DNA of 64,000 bases from positions 248,001 to 312,000 of the forward strand of contig NFUV01000001.1 in NCBI GenBank assembly GCA_002127295.1, written 5' to 3'. The position numbers were made by a program, and so were the translations under genes. Of the stretch, positions 27,764 through 35,552 are shown piece by piece. Source of the stretch: Chitinophagaceae bacterium IBVUCB2. Lineage in GTDB: Bacteria > Bacteroidota > Bacteroidia > Chitinophagales > Chitinophagaceae. Numbering within the stretch: position 1 is the first letter of the stretch; every line of letters begins with the position of its first letter. The notes beneath the pieces are model-generated. The model was given only the letters and a program-made list of their open reading frames with translations, did not search any database and was not told the origin of the DNA.

Positions 27764-28282
27764 ATGAATACAAACAATATTGAAGAACGCCTCTGGAATT
27801 TCATCGACGGTACAGCTACCGCCGAAGAAAAAACAGTGATTGAACAATTACTGGCCAACAATGCGGAGTGGAAAGAAAAATACCATGATCTGCTCGCCGT
27901 AAATAAATTATTGGAAGCATCCGAACTGGAAGCCCCTTCTATGCGCTTTAGTAAAAACGTAATGGAAGAAATTTCAAAATTGCATATTGCGCCTGCTGCC
28001 AAAAATTATATCAACAAAAAAATCATCTGGGGAATTGGATTCTTTTTCATTACTCTCCTCATAGGTTTTCTTATATACGGTTTTGGGCAAATGGATTGGA
28101 CATCGTCAGACCAGGGAACTATTTCAAAAAATATAAATAAAGTTGATCTGACCAAAATTGATTTCAGCAAATTCTTTAATAATAGCTGGGTAAATGCTTT
28201 TATGATGATCAATGTGGTACTTGGACTGGTATTGCTGGATAATTATTTAACTAATAAAAGAAAGGAATTCAGAAAACAATAA
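27764..28282 (+). CDS. Probable anti-sigma factor, two-helix membrane protein
   Basis: A 172-residue membrane protein. The cytoplasmic N-terminus (about 1-80) contains LWNFIDGTATAEEKTVIEQL, which resembles the anti-sigma domain seen in Bacteroidota regulators. It has two membrane segments (about 88-108, IIWGIGFFFITLLIGFLIYGF, and about 142-160, NAFMMINVVLGLVLLDNYL) with an intervening 33-residue loop. Gene order after an ECF sigma factor supports a role in holding that sigma at the membrane. No zinc-binding HxxxCxxC motif is present. Confidence 0.75.
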   Translation: MNTNNIEERLWNFIDGTATAEEKTVIEQLLANNAEWKEKYHDLLAVNKLLEASELEAPSMRFSKNVMEEISKLHIAPAAKNYINKKIIWGIGFFFITLLIGFLIYGFGQMDWTSSDQGTISKNINKVDLTKIDFSKFFNNSWVNAFMMINVVLGLVLLDNYLTNKRKEFRKQ

Positions 28283-28320
28283 AAAAAGTACTTGATGGTT
28301 ATAGATCATTAAGTCCGGTA

Positions 28321-28350
28321 AAACCCTTCTGCTCACAGGAGGGTTTTTGT
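28321..28350 (+). terminator. Terminator of the sigma/anti-sigma operon
   Basis: A 10-bp stem AAACCCTTCT / AGGAGGGTTT (one G-U pair) with loop GCTCAC, followed by TTGTTTAT. Confidence 0.85.
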
Positions 28351-28398
28351 TTATAAGACTTTTGGCCTGCTACTAAACAAGCCTTTAAACCGCTTACC

Positions 28399-28406
28399 TA
28401 TCTTTG
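28399..28406 (+). promoter_or_regulatory. -7 promoter element of the ClC gene
   Basis: TATCTTTG, an exact TAnnTTTG match, 24 bp before the ATG at 28431. A TTG inside it (28404) could be misread as a start codon. Confidence 0.65.
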
Positions 28407-28430
28407 CCTCCTATCAACTTAAATGTGCTG

Positions 28431-30218
28431 ATGATTAAAGGCTTAAAGAGAGTTTATCAATATATTTTTCAACGATTACGGTTGAAACTGAGCCGGGTGC
28501 AATTCATTATGCTGATCGCAACGGTGGTTGGTCTTTTTTCAGGACTTGCGGCGGTTGGTTTAAAAACATTGGTGCATTACCTGCAAGAAACCATTGAAAC
28601 GATTCCTGTTTCAAGATTTGCATATCTATTTTTTCCGGCGATCGGTTTGATCATTACAGTTTTTATTGTCAAGTATTTTTTTGCTGGTTATATCGAGAGA
28701 GGGATTGCCATGGTTCTACGGTTTATGGCAAGAGGCTCGTCTTTTATTCCTTTTCGTCATACTTACCAGCATATAATTACCAGTTCGATAACGGTAGGAT
28801 TAGGAGGGTCTGCAGGCTTGGAGTCACCTATTGTCTCAACAGGTTCTGCTATAGGTTCCAATATTGCCCGTATCAGCGATCTTAATTATTCTGAACGTTC
28901 ATTACTAATAGCATGTGGTGCGGCTGCGGGTATTTCAGCTGTTTTTAATGCCCCTATTGCAGGAGTGATTTTTGCTATTGAAATTTTACTGACAGAAACA
29001 GTCATCAGTTATTTTATTCCATTGATCATTTCTTCAGTAATTGGAGTGCTTTGTTCAAAAATAATTTTAGCAGAAACAATTCTTTTTAATTTTACCCTAA
29101 AGGAAACTTTTGATTACAGAAATGTGCCTTTCTATATTTTACTCGGCCTTGCTGCTGGCTTTCTTTCCTTATACTATGCCCGGGTATTTAAAAGTGTTGA
29201 ACACAAATTGCAGCAATGGAAAGTAAACATTTATTTAAAAGCGTTGGCGGGAGGCATTTTGTTGGCCGCATTATTTTTTGTATTTCCACCGCTATTTGGC
29301 GAAGGTTATGAAAGTATTAAAGTAGTAGCCGGCGAAAACCTGAACAGCATTACTGAAAATACCCGATTGTTTGAATTGCTGGGAGAAAACTGGGGCTTGA
29401 TTTTATTTACAGCATTGATTTTCTTATTAAAACCGATAGCTGCTGCTATCACTATTGGCAGTGGCGGCAATGGTGGTAATTTTGCCCCTTCACTTTTTGC
29501 AGGCTCTTATTTGGGATTTACGTTTTCAAAATTGATCAATAACACACCGTGGTTTAAGATTCCTGTAAGTAATTTTAGTTTGGCCGCTATGGCTGGCGTA
29601 TTAAGTGGTGTAATGTATTGCCCGCTTACAGCTATTTTTTTGATTGCTGAAATAACCAACGGGTATGAATTATTTATTCCGCTCATGATTGTATCCTCTA
29701 TCTCTTTTTTCATTGTAAAATCATATGAGCCCTATTCTATGGAAATAAAAAAACTGGCACTCGAAGGAAAAATATTCACTCACAAAAAAGAAAAGAATAT
29801 CCTTACTTCCATTGAACCTGCTGAAATACTACAAGACAACTATGCCAGTATTGCAATTGACAAAAACCTCAACGACCTGGTTGAAATAATTAAGTATAAC
29901 GATAAGAATATTTTTGCTGTGCATGATAATAAAGAACGTTTCGCCGGTATTATTGAGTTGAACGACATTAAACAAAAGCTTTTTCAGCCGGAACAGTTTT
30001 CGAAAGTGACTATCAGGTCATTAATGAAAAAACCTGCTGCAACCATTCATGAAGAGGATGACATGCATAAAATAATGGACAAATTTGATGTTACACAAAG
30101 CTGGTATTTGCCGGTACTTAGCAAAGAGAGAAAATTCAAAGGATTTATTTCCAAATCAAAATTGTTTGGCAAGTACCGGGATTTATTATCACAGCAGGGA
30201 GATTTATATGAAGAGTGA
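28431..30218 (+). CDS. ClC-family chloride channel/transporter with CBS domains
   Basis: A 595-residue inner-membrane ClC protein. The selectivity-filter region reads GLGGSAGLESPIVSTGSAIGS: the gating glutamate is kept, while the usual GREGP is GLESP. The second pore loop is GSGGNGGNFAPSLFAG. About ten hydrophobic helices cover residues 25-440, and a cytoplasmic C-terminal CBS pair covers about 455-595. It may act as a H+/Cl- exchanger or a channel; sequence alone does not decide. The ATG at 28431 is chosen because the upstream TTG at 28404 lies in the promoter element. Confidence 0.93.
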   Translation: MIKGLKRVYQYIFQRLRLKLSRVQFIMLIATVVGLFSGLAAVGLKTLVHYLQETIETIPVSRFAYLFFPAIGLIITVFIVKYFFAGYIERGIAMVLRFMARGSSFIPFRHTYQHIITSSITVGLGGSAGLESPIVSTGSAIGSNIARISDLNYSERSLLIACGAAAGISAVFNAPIAGVIFAIEILLTETVISYFIPLIISSVIGVLCSKIILAETILFNFTLKETFDYRNVPFYILLGLAAGFLSLYYARVFKSVEHKLQQWKVNIYLKALAGGILLAALFFVFPPLFGEGYESIKVVAGENLNSITENTRLFELLGENWGLILFTALIFLLKPIAAAITIGSGGNGGNFAPSLFAGSYLGFTFSKLINNTPWFKIPVSNFSLAAMAGVLSGVMYCPLTAIFLIAEITNGYELFIPLMIVSSISFFIVKSYEPYSMEIKKLALEGKIFTHKKEKNILTSIEPAEILQDNYASIAIDKNLNDLVEIIKYNDKNIFAVHDNKERFAGIIELNDIKQKLFQPEQFSKVTIRSLMKKPAATIHEEDDMHKIMDKFDVTQSWYLPVLSKERKFKGFISKSKLFGKYRDLLSQQGDLYEE

Positions 30219-30308
30219 TTTTTTTGTTGTTTATAAATTAAATCAAACGCAAAAATACTAAACGTTACAAAGCTGTTGGGAACATCCTCCCACTTGGCTC
30301 AGTATTCT

Positions 30309-30316
30309 TACCTTTG
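30309..30316 (+). promoter_or_regulatory. -7 promoter element of the beta-synthase gene
   Basis: TACCTTTG, a TAnnTTTG match. It ends 21 bp before the ATG at 30338, so the mRNA leader is very short. Confidence 0.6.
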
Positions 30317-30337
30317 CTGCAAAGAATAATGCTTGCT

Positions 30338-31696
30338 ATGGATATTAAGAATAATATACTCGAGACAATTGGCAACACACCAATGATTCGTTTAAATAAA
30401 GTAACCAAAGATCTTCCCTGCACTGTATTGGCCAAAGTGGATTATTTTAATCCGGGCAACTCCATTAAAGACCGGATGGCATTAAAGATGGTGGAAGTAG
30501 CCGAAAAAGAAGGCAAACTAAAACCCGGCGGCACCATCATTGAAGGAACAAGTGGTAATACCGGAATGGGATTAGCACTAGCTGCCGTAGTAAAAGGCTA
30601 CAAATGTATTTTCGTTACTACCGATAAACAATCAAAAGAAAAAGCAGATATTTTAAAAGCAGTAGGTGCAGAAGTAATTGTTTGCCCAACGAACGTATTG
30701 CCAGAAGACCCCCGCAGTTATTATAGCGTAGCGGCAAGATTGGCAAAGGAAGTTCCGAATTCCTATCATATGAACCAGTATGATAACCTGGCAAACAGGT
30801 TGGCACATTATGAAACCACTGGTCCTGAAATATGGAAACAAACCGATGGGACAATAACACATGTTGTTTGTACTGCCGGTACAGGTGGTACGGTTACAGG
30901 TGTTGCGCAATATTTAAAAGAAAAAAATCCGAACATACAAATTTGGGCCATTGATGTATATGGTTCATTGCTCACCAAATATTTCCGCACGGGTGAAATA
31001 GATATGAATGAAGTACACCCTTATATAAGTGAAGGCTTTGGAGAAGATTTTGTTCCAAAGAATTATGATATGAGTGTGATTGACCATTTTGAGCAGGTAA
31101 CAGATAAAGATGGTGCCGTAATGGCCAGAAAACTGGCAAAAGAAGAAGGCATATTCTGCGGGTATAGTGCAGGCAGTTGTATACAAGGCTTGATGCAATT
31201 AAAAAGCAAATTGAAAAAAGAAGATGTGGTGGTATGTATTTTTCATGATCATGGCAGCCGCTATGTCGGTAAAATTTATAATGACCAATGGATGATTGAA
31301 AGAGGCTTCCTGGATGTAAAAACTTTCAGGGATGTTGTGAGTGCAAGAGGAACCAAACGTTTGATAACCGTAGAGCCGACACAAACTGTTTTAGAAGCAG
31401 TGGAGCTAATGAAGAAATATGATATTGAACAAATACCCGTTATAAACGGCAATGGTCCTTTGGGTGCCATCAGCGAAAGTGGATTATTTCAAAAAATTTT
31501 CAATAACCCTGAGATAAAACACTCTTCCGTGCAGGATGTATTGGAACCTTCATTTCCTGTAGTGGCATTTGATACCCCGGTAGAGAAATTAAGCCATTTA
31601 ATTAACAGGGAAAATGGTGCAGTGCTGGCCAAAGACGAAGCAGGCAACTACCACATAGTTACCAAGTACGATGTGATACAATCACTCGGCAATTAA
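30338..31696 (+). CDS. Cystathionine beta-synthase-like PLP enzyme with CBS domains
   Basis: A fold-type II PLP enzyme (about residues 1-320) followed by two CBS domains (about 335-452), the same order as in eukaryotic cystathionine beta-synthase but without a haem domain. The PLP lysine is Lys44 in NPGNSIKDRM and the phosphate loop is TSGNTG (71-76). It could make cystathionine from serine and homocysteine or act as a cysteine synthase; the CBS pair suggests the former with nucleotide or SAM-type control. The ATG at 30338 is chosen; a TTG at 30314 lies in the promoter and an ATG at 30329 is the alternative. Confidence 0.9.
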   Translation: MDIKNNILETIGNTPMIRLNKVTKDLPCTVLAKVDYFNPGNSIKDRMALKMVEVAEKEGKLKPGGTIIEGTSGNTGMGLALAAVVKGYKCIFVTTDKQSKEKADILKAVGAEVIVCPTNVLPEDPRSYYSVAARLAKEVPNSYHMNQYDNLANRLAHYETTGPEIWKQTDGTITHVVCTAGTGGTVTGVAQYLKEKNPNIQIWAIDVYGSLLTKYFRTGEIDMNEVHPYISEGFGEDFVPKNYDMSVIDHFEQVTDKDGAVMARKLAKEEGIFCGYSAGSCIQGLMQLKSKLKKEDVVVCIFHDHGSRYVGKIYNDQWMIERGFLDVKTFRDVVSARGTKRLITVEPTQTVLEAVELMKKYDIEQIPVINGNGPLGAISESGLFQKIFNNPEIKHSSVQDVLEPSFPVVAFDTPVEKLSHLINRENGAVLAKDEAGNYHIVTKYDVIQSLGN

Positions 31697-31727
31697 CGCA
31701 CAATAATGCATTCGGTTGATTAAAAAC

Positions 31728-31756
31728 AAGGCCGGTAACGTTTCCGGAACCTTTTT
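31728..31756 (+). terminator. Terminator of the beta-synthase gene
   Basis: Stem AAGGCCGG / CCGG-AA-CCTT with a 2-base bulge, followed by a T-tract. Confidence 0.65.
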
Positions 31757-31810
31757 CCCGTAATTCTACGATATAAGGTTGTGTTGTTTCCGCAATAATA
31801 CGATAGCCCG

Positions 31811-31842
31811 TTTACGATGATTTGAGTAAATACCATCGTAAA
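31811..31842. other. Stem-loop TTTACGATG / CATCGTAAA
   Basis: A perfect 9-bp stem with loop ATTTGAGTAAATACC, in which ATTT can also pair with AAAT. It has no T-tract downstream on either strand. It lies between the terminator of the upstream gene and the -7 element of the candidate small RNA. Confidence 0.5.
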
Positions 31843-31885
31843 AAAATAGAGTTGTTTTGCTCTTTAATATTAATGTAATCACAAT

Positions 31886-31893
31886 TACTTTTG
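31886..31893 (+). promoter_or_regulatory. -7 promoter element of the candidate small RNA
   Basis: TACTTTTG matches TAnnTTTG and lies directly before the 5' arm of the long-range stem. TTTG ends at 31859, giving a spacer of 26 bases that is longer than usual. Confidence 0.45.
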
Positions 31894-32050
31894 TAAAAGA
31901 AGTTGATTGATAGCTAATCAATCAGAAGTCCAAAAAGTCCAATTGAAAGAAACCGTCCAAAAGTCCAAATCCAACTGAGGAACCGTCCAAATCCTTACAA
32001 AGACCGTCCAATTTAAAATCCAGTATCAATCAACTTCTTCTTTTCCTTTT
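31894..32050 (+). ncRNA. Candidate structured small RNA with repeated GUCCAA motifs
   Basis: The 16 bases 31897-31912 (AAGAAGTTGATTGATA) are the exact reverse complement of 32024-32039, so the two ends would close into a 16-bp stem. The 3' arm is followed by CTTTTCCTTTTT, giving an intrinsic-terminator-like end. A -7 promoter box precedes the 5' arm. The 110-base interior is C/A-rich, G-poor and holds six GTCCA motifs (31928, 31937, 31955, 31963, 31985, 32006; five as GTCCAA, three preceded by CC). The 5' arm can instead fold locally (TGATTGAT 31904-31911 with ATCAATCA 31917-31924). No start codon serves the open frame here. It does not match 6S, tmRNA, RNase P or SRP RNA as I know them. Confidence 0.55.
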
Positions 32051-32292
32051 TAGAAAAAGATCCGAAAAACTAAGTATCCAACATCCCATAATAAAGACCG
32101 AAAGAAGTCCATCCAATTCTTGAGAAACCTAAAGTCACCGTGTCCAAATCCATGAAAGAAACTAACAGTCCGGAACCCTCCTGCTAAATACAATTTAGCA
32201 GGAGGCGCGGTGAACAAGAAGACATTACCTCCACTCATTTTCTATTTATTTTCCCTACTTTTTGATTTTGTAAATTCGCAGCAAATATTTGC
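32051..32292. other. Non-coding remainder with a 13-bp hairpin
   Basis: No supported gene. It continues the GTCC theme (GTCCATCCAA near 32107, GTCCAAATCC near 32142, GTCCGG near 32168). A perfect 13-bp stem CCTCCTGCTAAAT / ATTTAGCAGGAGG with loop ACA lies at 32177-32205; it has no T-tract on either strand. A second CCTCC at 32228 could compete for the GGAGG arm. The last 40 bp (TTTTTGATTTTGTAAATTCG) may hold the promoter of the gene at 32293. Confidence 0.5.
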
Positions 32293-33087
32293 ATGCCTGT
32301 TTTAATTGACCAAACCGGGAGAAAGGTTGCACTCCAGGCTATTCCACAACGCATCATTTCCGTAGTTCCTTCGCAAACAGAATTATTATTTGACCTGGGG
32401 CTTCGCAATGAAGTTATCGGCATTACTAAATTCTGCATCCACCCGGAAGAATGGTTTTATAGCAAAGCAAGAGTTGGCGGCACCAAGCAGCTTAAAATTG
32501 ATATTATTCATGAACTCCAGCCGGATCTAATTATAGCTAACAAGGAAGAGAATGTAAAAGAACAAATAGAAGAATTAGAAAAACACTATCCTGTCTGGAT
32601 AAGTGATGTAAATAATCTTGCAGATGCATATGCAATGATTGAACAGGTTGGAGTGATTAGCGGCAAACCAGAAAATGCCAGCCAGCTCATTACCAAATTA
32701 CAAAACAATTTTGCTGAATTGCCCAGGCACGGCTCACAACTCCCAACTGCATATCTCATCTGGCAAAAACCCTACATGACCATTGGCGGGGACACTTTTA
32801 TACATTCCATGCTGGAAAAAGCAGGCTTCAAAAATATTTTTTTAAATAAAAAAAGATATCCTGAAGTAACAGTAGAAGAACTGGAAGCTGCTAACTGTAA
32901 ACTATTATTTCTCTCCTCCGAACCATTCCCTTTTCAGCAAAAGCATGTGGAGGAATTACAAAAACAGCTGCCCGAAACAAAGATCGTATTGGTAGATGGA
33001 GAAATGTTCAGTTGGTATGGCAGCCGTTTATTAAAAGCACCTGCTTACTTCAATAGTTTGCAATCAACAATTAATACACGACCTTAG
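32293..33087 (+). CDS. BtuF-like helical-backbone metal/cofactor-binding protein without signal peptide
   Basis: A 264-residue protein of the ABC-transporter substrate-binding (periplasmic binding protein 2, BtuF/FhuD-type) fold. Typical motifs are RIISVVPSQTELLFDLGL near the start, VGGTKQLKIDIIHELQPDLIIA and a long linking helix (DAYAMIEQVGVISGK). Unlike exported relatives there is no signal peptide or lipobox: the protein starts MPVLIDQTGRKV, and the frame before this ATG offers no hydrophobic segment. No permease or ATPase gene is near. It may be a cytoplasmic binding protein or ligand sensor; the ligand is unknown. The next gene starts 27 bp downstream. Confidence 0.8.
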   Translation: MPVLIDQTGRKVALQAIPQRIISVVPSQTELLFDLGLRNEVIGITKFCIHPEEWFYSKARVGGTKQLKIDIIHELQPDLIIANKEENVKEQIEELEKHYPVWISDVNNLADAYAMIEQVGVISGKPENASQLITKLQNNFAELPRHGSQLPTAYLIWQKPYMTIGGDTFIHSMLEKAGFKNIFLNKKRYPEVTVEELEAANCKLLFLSSEPFPFQQKHVEELQKQLPETKIVLVDGEMFSWYGSRLLKAPAYFNSLQSTINTRP

Positions 33088-33114
33088 AACCCAATCATTT
33101 TGACTTCTTACCAA

Positions 33115-34221
33115 ATGAGTTTTACCGAGAATAAAAACGATAGAGAAACTAAGCAGGGCGATAAACCCACCCGAAAAAAACCCATGTACCCGGTTAACAA
33201 TTCACTGCGCAACTATTTAAAGCTGCATGGCCGGGAAGTAAAGTTGCCAGTAACATATACCAACCTGCTGAATTATACATGGTCAACACCCATCAGAGAT
33301 AAAAATGGAAAAGATACTTTGTGGGAAAAGCTATCGTATGACAGTCGTGACTGGGAATATATCCGGGATGGGTTGGTGAAGATCTATGCGATCTTAAAAA
33401 CAGAAGGCGATTTTAGTTTTATCAGCCATTTAGATGTAGCAAGAGTAGATTATTGCACCTTTGGCAATTCTCATCCTTTCAGAATTAGGATTGTAAATAA
33501 ATTCAATGACAACTACGACCATTATTATATTAAGATAGCAGATGCTTCAAGAATATATGGATTAGAATTAGAGCATATACTCTCTCCTAACCGCATTACT
33601 TTTTTTACCTGCGATAATACGTTGGTAGAAGAACATATTCCGGGCATACCTGGTGATTCGTTTATACAGCAAATAATGGATACACCCGAAACAAATAAAA
33701 TACGTCTGGCAAAAGAATTTGTAAAGTTTAATGAACGTTGTTTTGTACGATTGCTTGGTGATATGCGCAGTTACAACTTTGTGGTGGATATTACCCCGGA
33801 TATTGAAGATTATCAATATCGCATACGTTGTATCGACTTTGATCAGCAATCATACGAAGGAAGGAAAAATTTGTACCTGCCACAATTCTTTAAAGAGAAC
33901 TATGCATTTGTTGACCTATCTCTCTCCCACCTGAATAAAGAATCTATAGCCCAATACCAGTTTGAAGAAAGAACTATGATCACATTCCGGGTTGTGTCGT
34001 CAAGGTACCGGATAAAGGAGTTGCTGGATATCATGACAAAAGATGAAATTTCTTCTGCAGAAAAAATTGCCCAGTTAAAAGATGAATTGAACATATATTT
34101 CAATACCACTGCTTTCAAAAAATGCAAATCAATGGGTGAAATTGTAAAGGTTCAGTTGAAGCACACTTTGCAAAAGAACCTGATGCTTGTACAAAAAGAC
34201 CTTGGAAAGCATAATGAATAA
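33115..34221 (+). CDS. Uncharacterised protein with kinase-fold (APH/HipA-like) motifs
   Basis: A 368-residue soluble protein. No named family is recognised, but the order of kinase motifs is visible: Lys140 in YYIKIADASR (beta-3 lysine), Glu151 or Glu153 in GLELEH (helix C), a hinge-like LVEEHIPGIPGD, Asp216 and Asn221 in LGDMRSYN (catalytic loop, with the usual five-residue Asp-to-Asn spacing) and Asp241 in CIDFDQQ (metal-binding DFD). An N-terminal basic tail (RKKPMYPVNN) and a C-terminal helical part flank this core. It would phosphorylate a protein or small molecule if active. A TTG at 33100 is an unlikely alternative start. It probably shares a transcript with the BtuF-like gene upstream. 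Confidence 0.65.
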   Translation: MSFTENKNDRETKQGDKPTRKKPMYPVNNSLRNYLKLHGREVKLPVTYTNLLNYTWSTPIRDKNGKDTLWEKLSYDSRDWEYIRDGLVKIYAILKTEGDFSFISHLDVARVDYCTFGNSHPFRIRIVNKFNDNYDHYYIKIADASRIYGLELEHILSPNRITFFTCDNTLVEEHIPGIPGDSFIQQIMDTPETNKIRLAKEFVKFNERCFVRLLGDMRSYNFVVDITPDIEDYQYRIRCIDFDQQSYEGRKNLYLPQFFKENYAFVDLSLSHLNKESIAQYQFEERTMITFRVVSSRYRIKELLDIMTKDEISSAEKIAQLKDELNIYFNTTAFKKCKSMGEIVKVQLKHTLQKNLMLVQKDLGKHNE

Positions 34222-34337
34222 AAATAGATACTCTAACACCTGTTCGTAATTCAACAGCAATAAATCGGTTATATTAGCAGCTGTAACGATTGGCTGCCTC
34301 CAACTTTTTTTGCCACATAAAAATCAAATACTACTTA

Positions 34338-35405
34338 ATGAAAAAGTACAGAGCCGGTGTGCTGTTCGGCGACGAACTAGAAGCACTCTACAAAGACGCT
34401 AAAGAAAACCAATTTGCATTGCCTGCTGTAAATACTATTGGCACTAATACTATTAATGCCACCCTGGAAGCAGCTGCAAAAGTTAACTCACCCGTTATTA
34501 TTCAATTCTCCAATGGTGGTGCACAGTTTATTGCTGGTAAAGGCATGCCAAACGACCAGTTACAGGCCAATATTTCCGGCGGTGTTTCCGGTGCCTTACA
34601 TATTCATAATGTAGCAAAATACTATGGAGTGCCTGTTGTTTTGCATACAGATCATGCTGCAAAAAAATGGTTGCCCTGGATAAGTGGACTGATTGATGCA
34701 GGAGAACAATATTTCAAAGAAAAAGGTCAGCCGCTATTTAGTTCCCATATGCTCGACCTGAGTGAAGAACCGATCGAAGAGAATATACATACATCTGTAG
34801 AATACTTTAAACGAATGACACCGCTTGGTATGGGGATCGAAATTGAACTCGGTGTTACCGGCGGTGAAGAAGATGGTGTAGATAACAGCGATGTAGAAAA
34901 TTCAAAACTCTATACACAACCGGAAGATGTAGCCTTTGCGTATAAAGAATTAAGCAAAGTTGGCAAACTGTTTACCGTTGCTGCTGCATTTGGGAATGTA
35001 CATGGTGTATATAAACCAGGTAATGTTGAATTACGTCCTGTCATTCTTAACAATAGCCAGGAGTATATTGAAAAAGAATTTAAGACCGGGCCTAAGCCAG
35101 TATATTTTGTTTTTCATGGTGGCAGTGGCTCACCACAACACCAGATAAGAGAAGCTATTGGTTATGGTGCCATCAAAATGAATATTGATACCGACCTGCA
35201 GTGGGCTTTCTGGGAAGGTGTGCTGCATAATTATAAAAAGAGTGAAGGCTATTTGCAAGGTCAGCTGGGTAATCCTGAAGGCGACGATAAGCCCAATAAA
35301 AAATATTACGACCCGAGAGTGTGGCTTCGCAAAGGCGAAGAAGCATTTATTAAACGTTTGGAAGTAGCTTTTGAAGATTTGAATTGTATCAACCGAAATG
35401 CATAA
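34338..35405 (+). CDS. fbaA: Class II (zinc) fructose-bisphosphate aldolase
   Basis: Glycolytic/gluconeogenic enzyme that cleaves fructose 1,6-bisphosphate. Metal and substrate motifs are visible: VVLHTDHAAK (zinc His and catalytic Asp), GIEIELGVTGGEEDGVDN, AAFGNVHGVYKPGNVEL (His), VFHGGSGSP (His) and MNIDTDLQWA. The 355-residue length and the long loop match the class IIA subgroup. The ATG at 34338 gives the conserved MKKYRAGVLFGDE start; a longer frame from 34290 has no support. It is separated by a terminator and its own promoter from an unrelated class I aldolase gene downstream. Confidence 0.96.
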   Translation: MKKYRAGVLFGDELEALYKDAKENQFALPAVNTIGTNTINATLEAAAKVNSPVIIQFSNGGAQFIAGKGMPNDQLQANISGGVSGALHIHNVAKYYGVPVVLHTDHAAKKWLPWISGLIDAGEQYFKEKGQPLFSSHMLDLSEEPIEENIHTSVEYFKRMTPLGMGIEIELGVTGGEEDGVDNSDVENSKLYTQPEDVAFAYKELSKVGKLFTVAAAFGNVHGVYKPGNVELRPVILNNSQEYIEKEFKTGPKPVYFVFHGGSGSPQHQIREAIGYGAIKMNIDTDLQWAFWEGVLHNYKKSEGYLQGQLGNPEGDDKPNKKYYDPRVWLRKGEEAFIKRLEVAFEDLNCINRNA

Positions 35406-35447
35406 ATCTTAACCACAAGTCTTAGGTTTTTTGTGGTATAACGTACT

Positions 35448-35475
35448 AAATCCCGGCTCTTGCCGGGATTTTTTA
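35448..35475 (+). terminator. Terminator of fbaA
   Basis: A 10-bp stem AAATCCCGGC / GCCGGGATTT with loop TCTT, followed by TTTTATTT. Confidence 0.9.
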
Positions 35476-35491
35476 TTTCCATCCCCTCCCA

Positions 35492-35499
35492 TATCTTTG
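35492..35499 (+). promoter_or_regulatory. -7 promoter element of the class I aldolase gene
   Basis: TATCTTTG, exact TAnnTTTG, 17 bp after the fbaA terminator stem and 53 bp before the ATG. Confidence 0.6.
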
Positions 35500-35552
35500 C
35501 CCGAACAGTTGTTAGTTTACAACTCAACGTCTAACTCAAAATATTGCTTGCT

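Noticed and set aside
28404-28430. TTG start for the ClC gene
   Set aside because: The codon lies in the -7 element TATCTTTG; the ATG at 28431 gives the normal N-terminus.
31924-32116. Open frame reading RSPKSP...RNRPK...RNRPN through the GTCCA repeats, like a proline/arginine-rich peptide
   Set aside because: A stop lies at 31915-31917 and no start codon follows in frame; the paired ends and poly-T fit a non-coding RNA better.
32177-32205. Terminator of the candidate small RNA
   Set aside because: The stem is strong but no T-tract follows on either strand; the stem and poly-T at 32024-32050 are a better end.
31894-32210. CRISPR array or integron-like repeats suggested by repeated GTCCA
   Set aside because: The motif is too short and irregularly spaced, there are no spacers of constant length and no cas or integrase genes nearby.
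32050-32238. Minus-strand frame of 62 codons
   Set aside because: No signal, no homology pattern, and it runs through the perfect hairpin; a chance frame in a non-coding region.
31697-32292. Cobalamin riboswitch before the BtuF-like gene
   Set aside because: No B12-box sequence or characteristic core was found on either strand.
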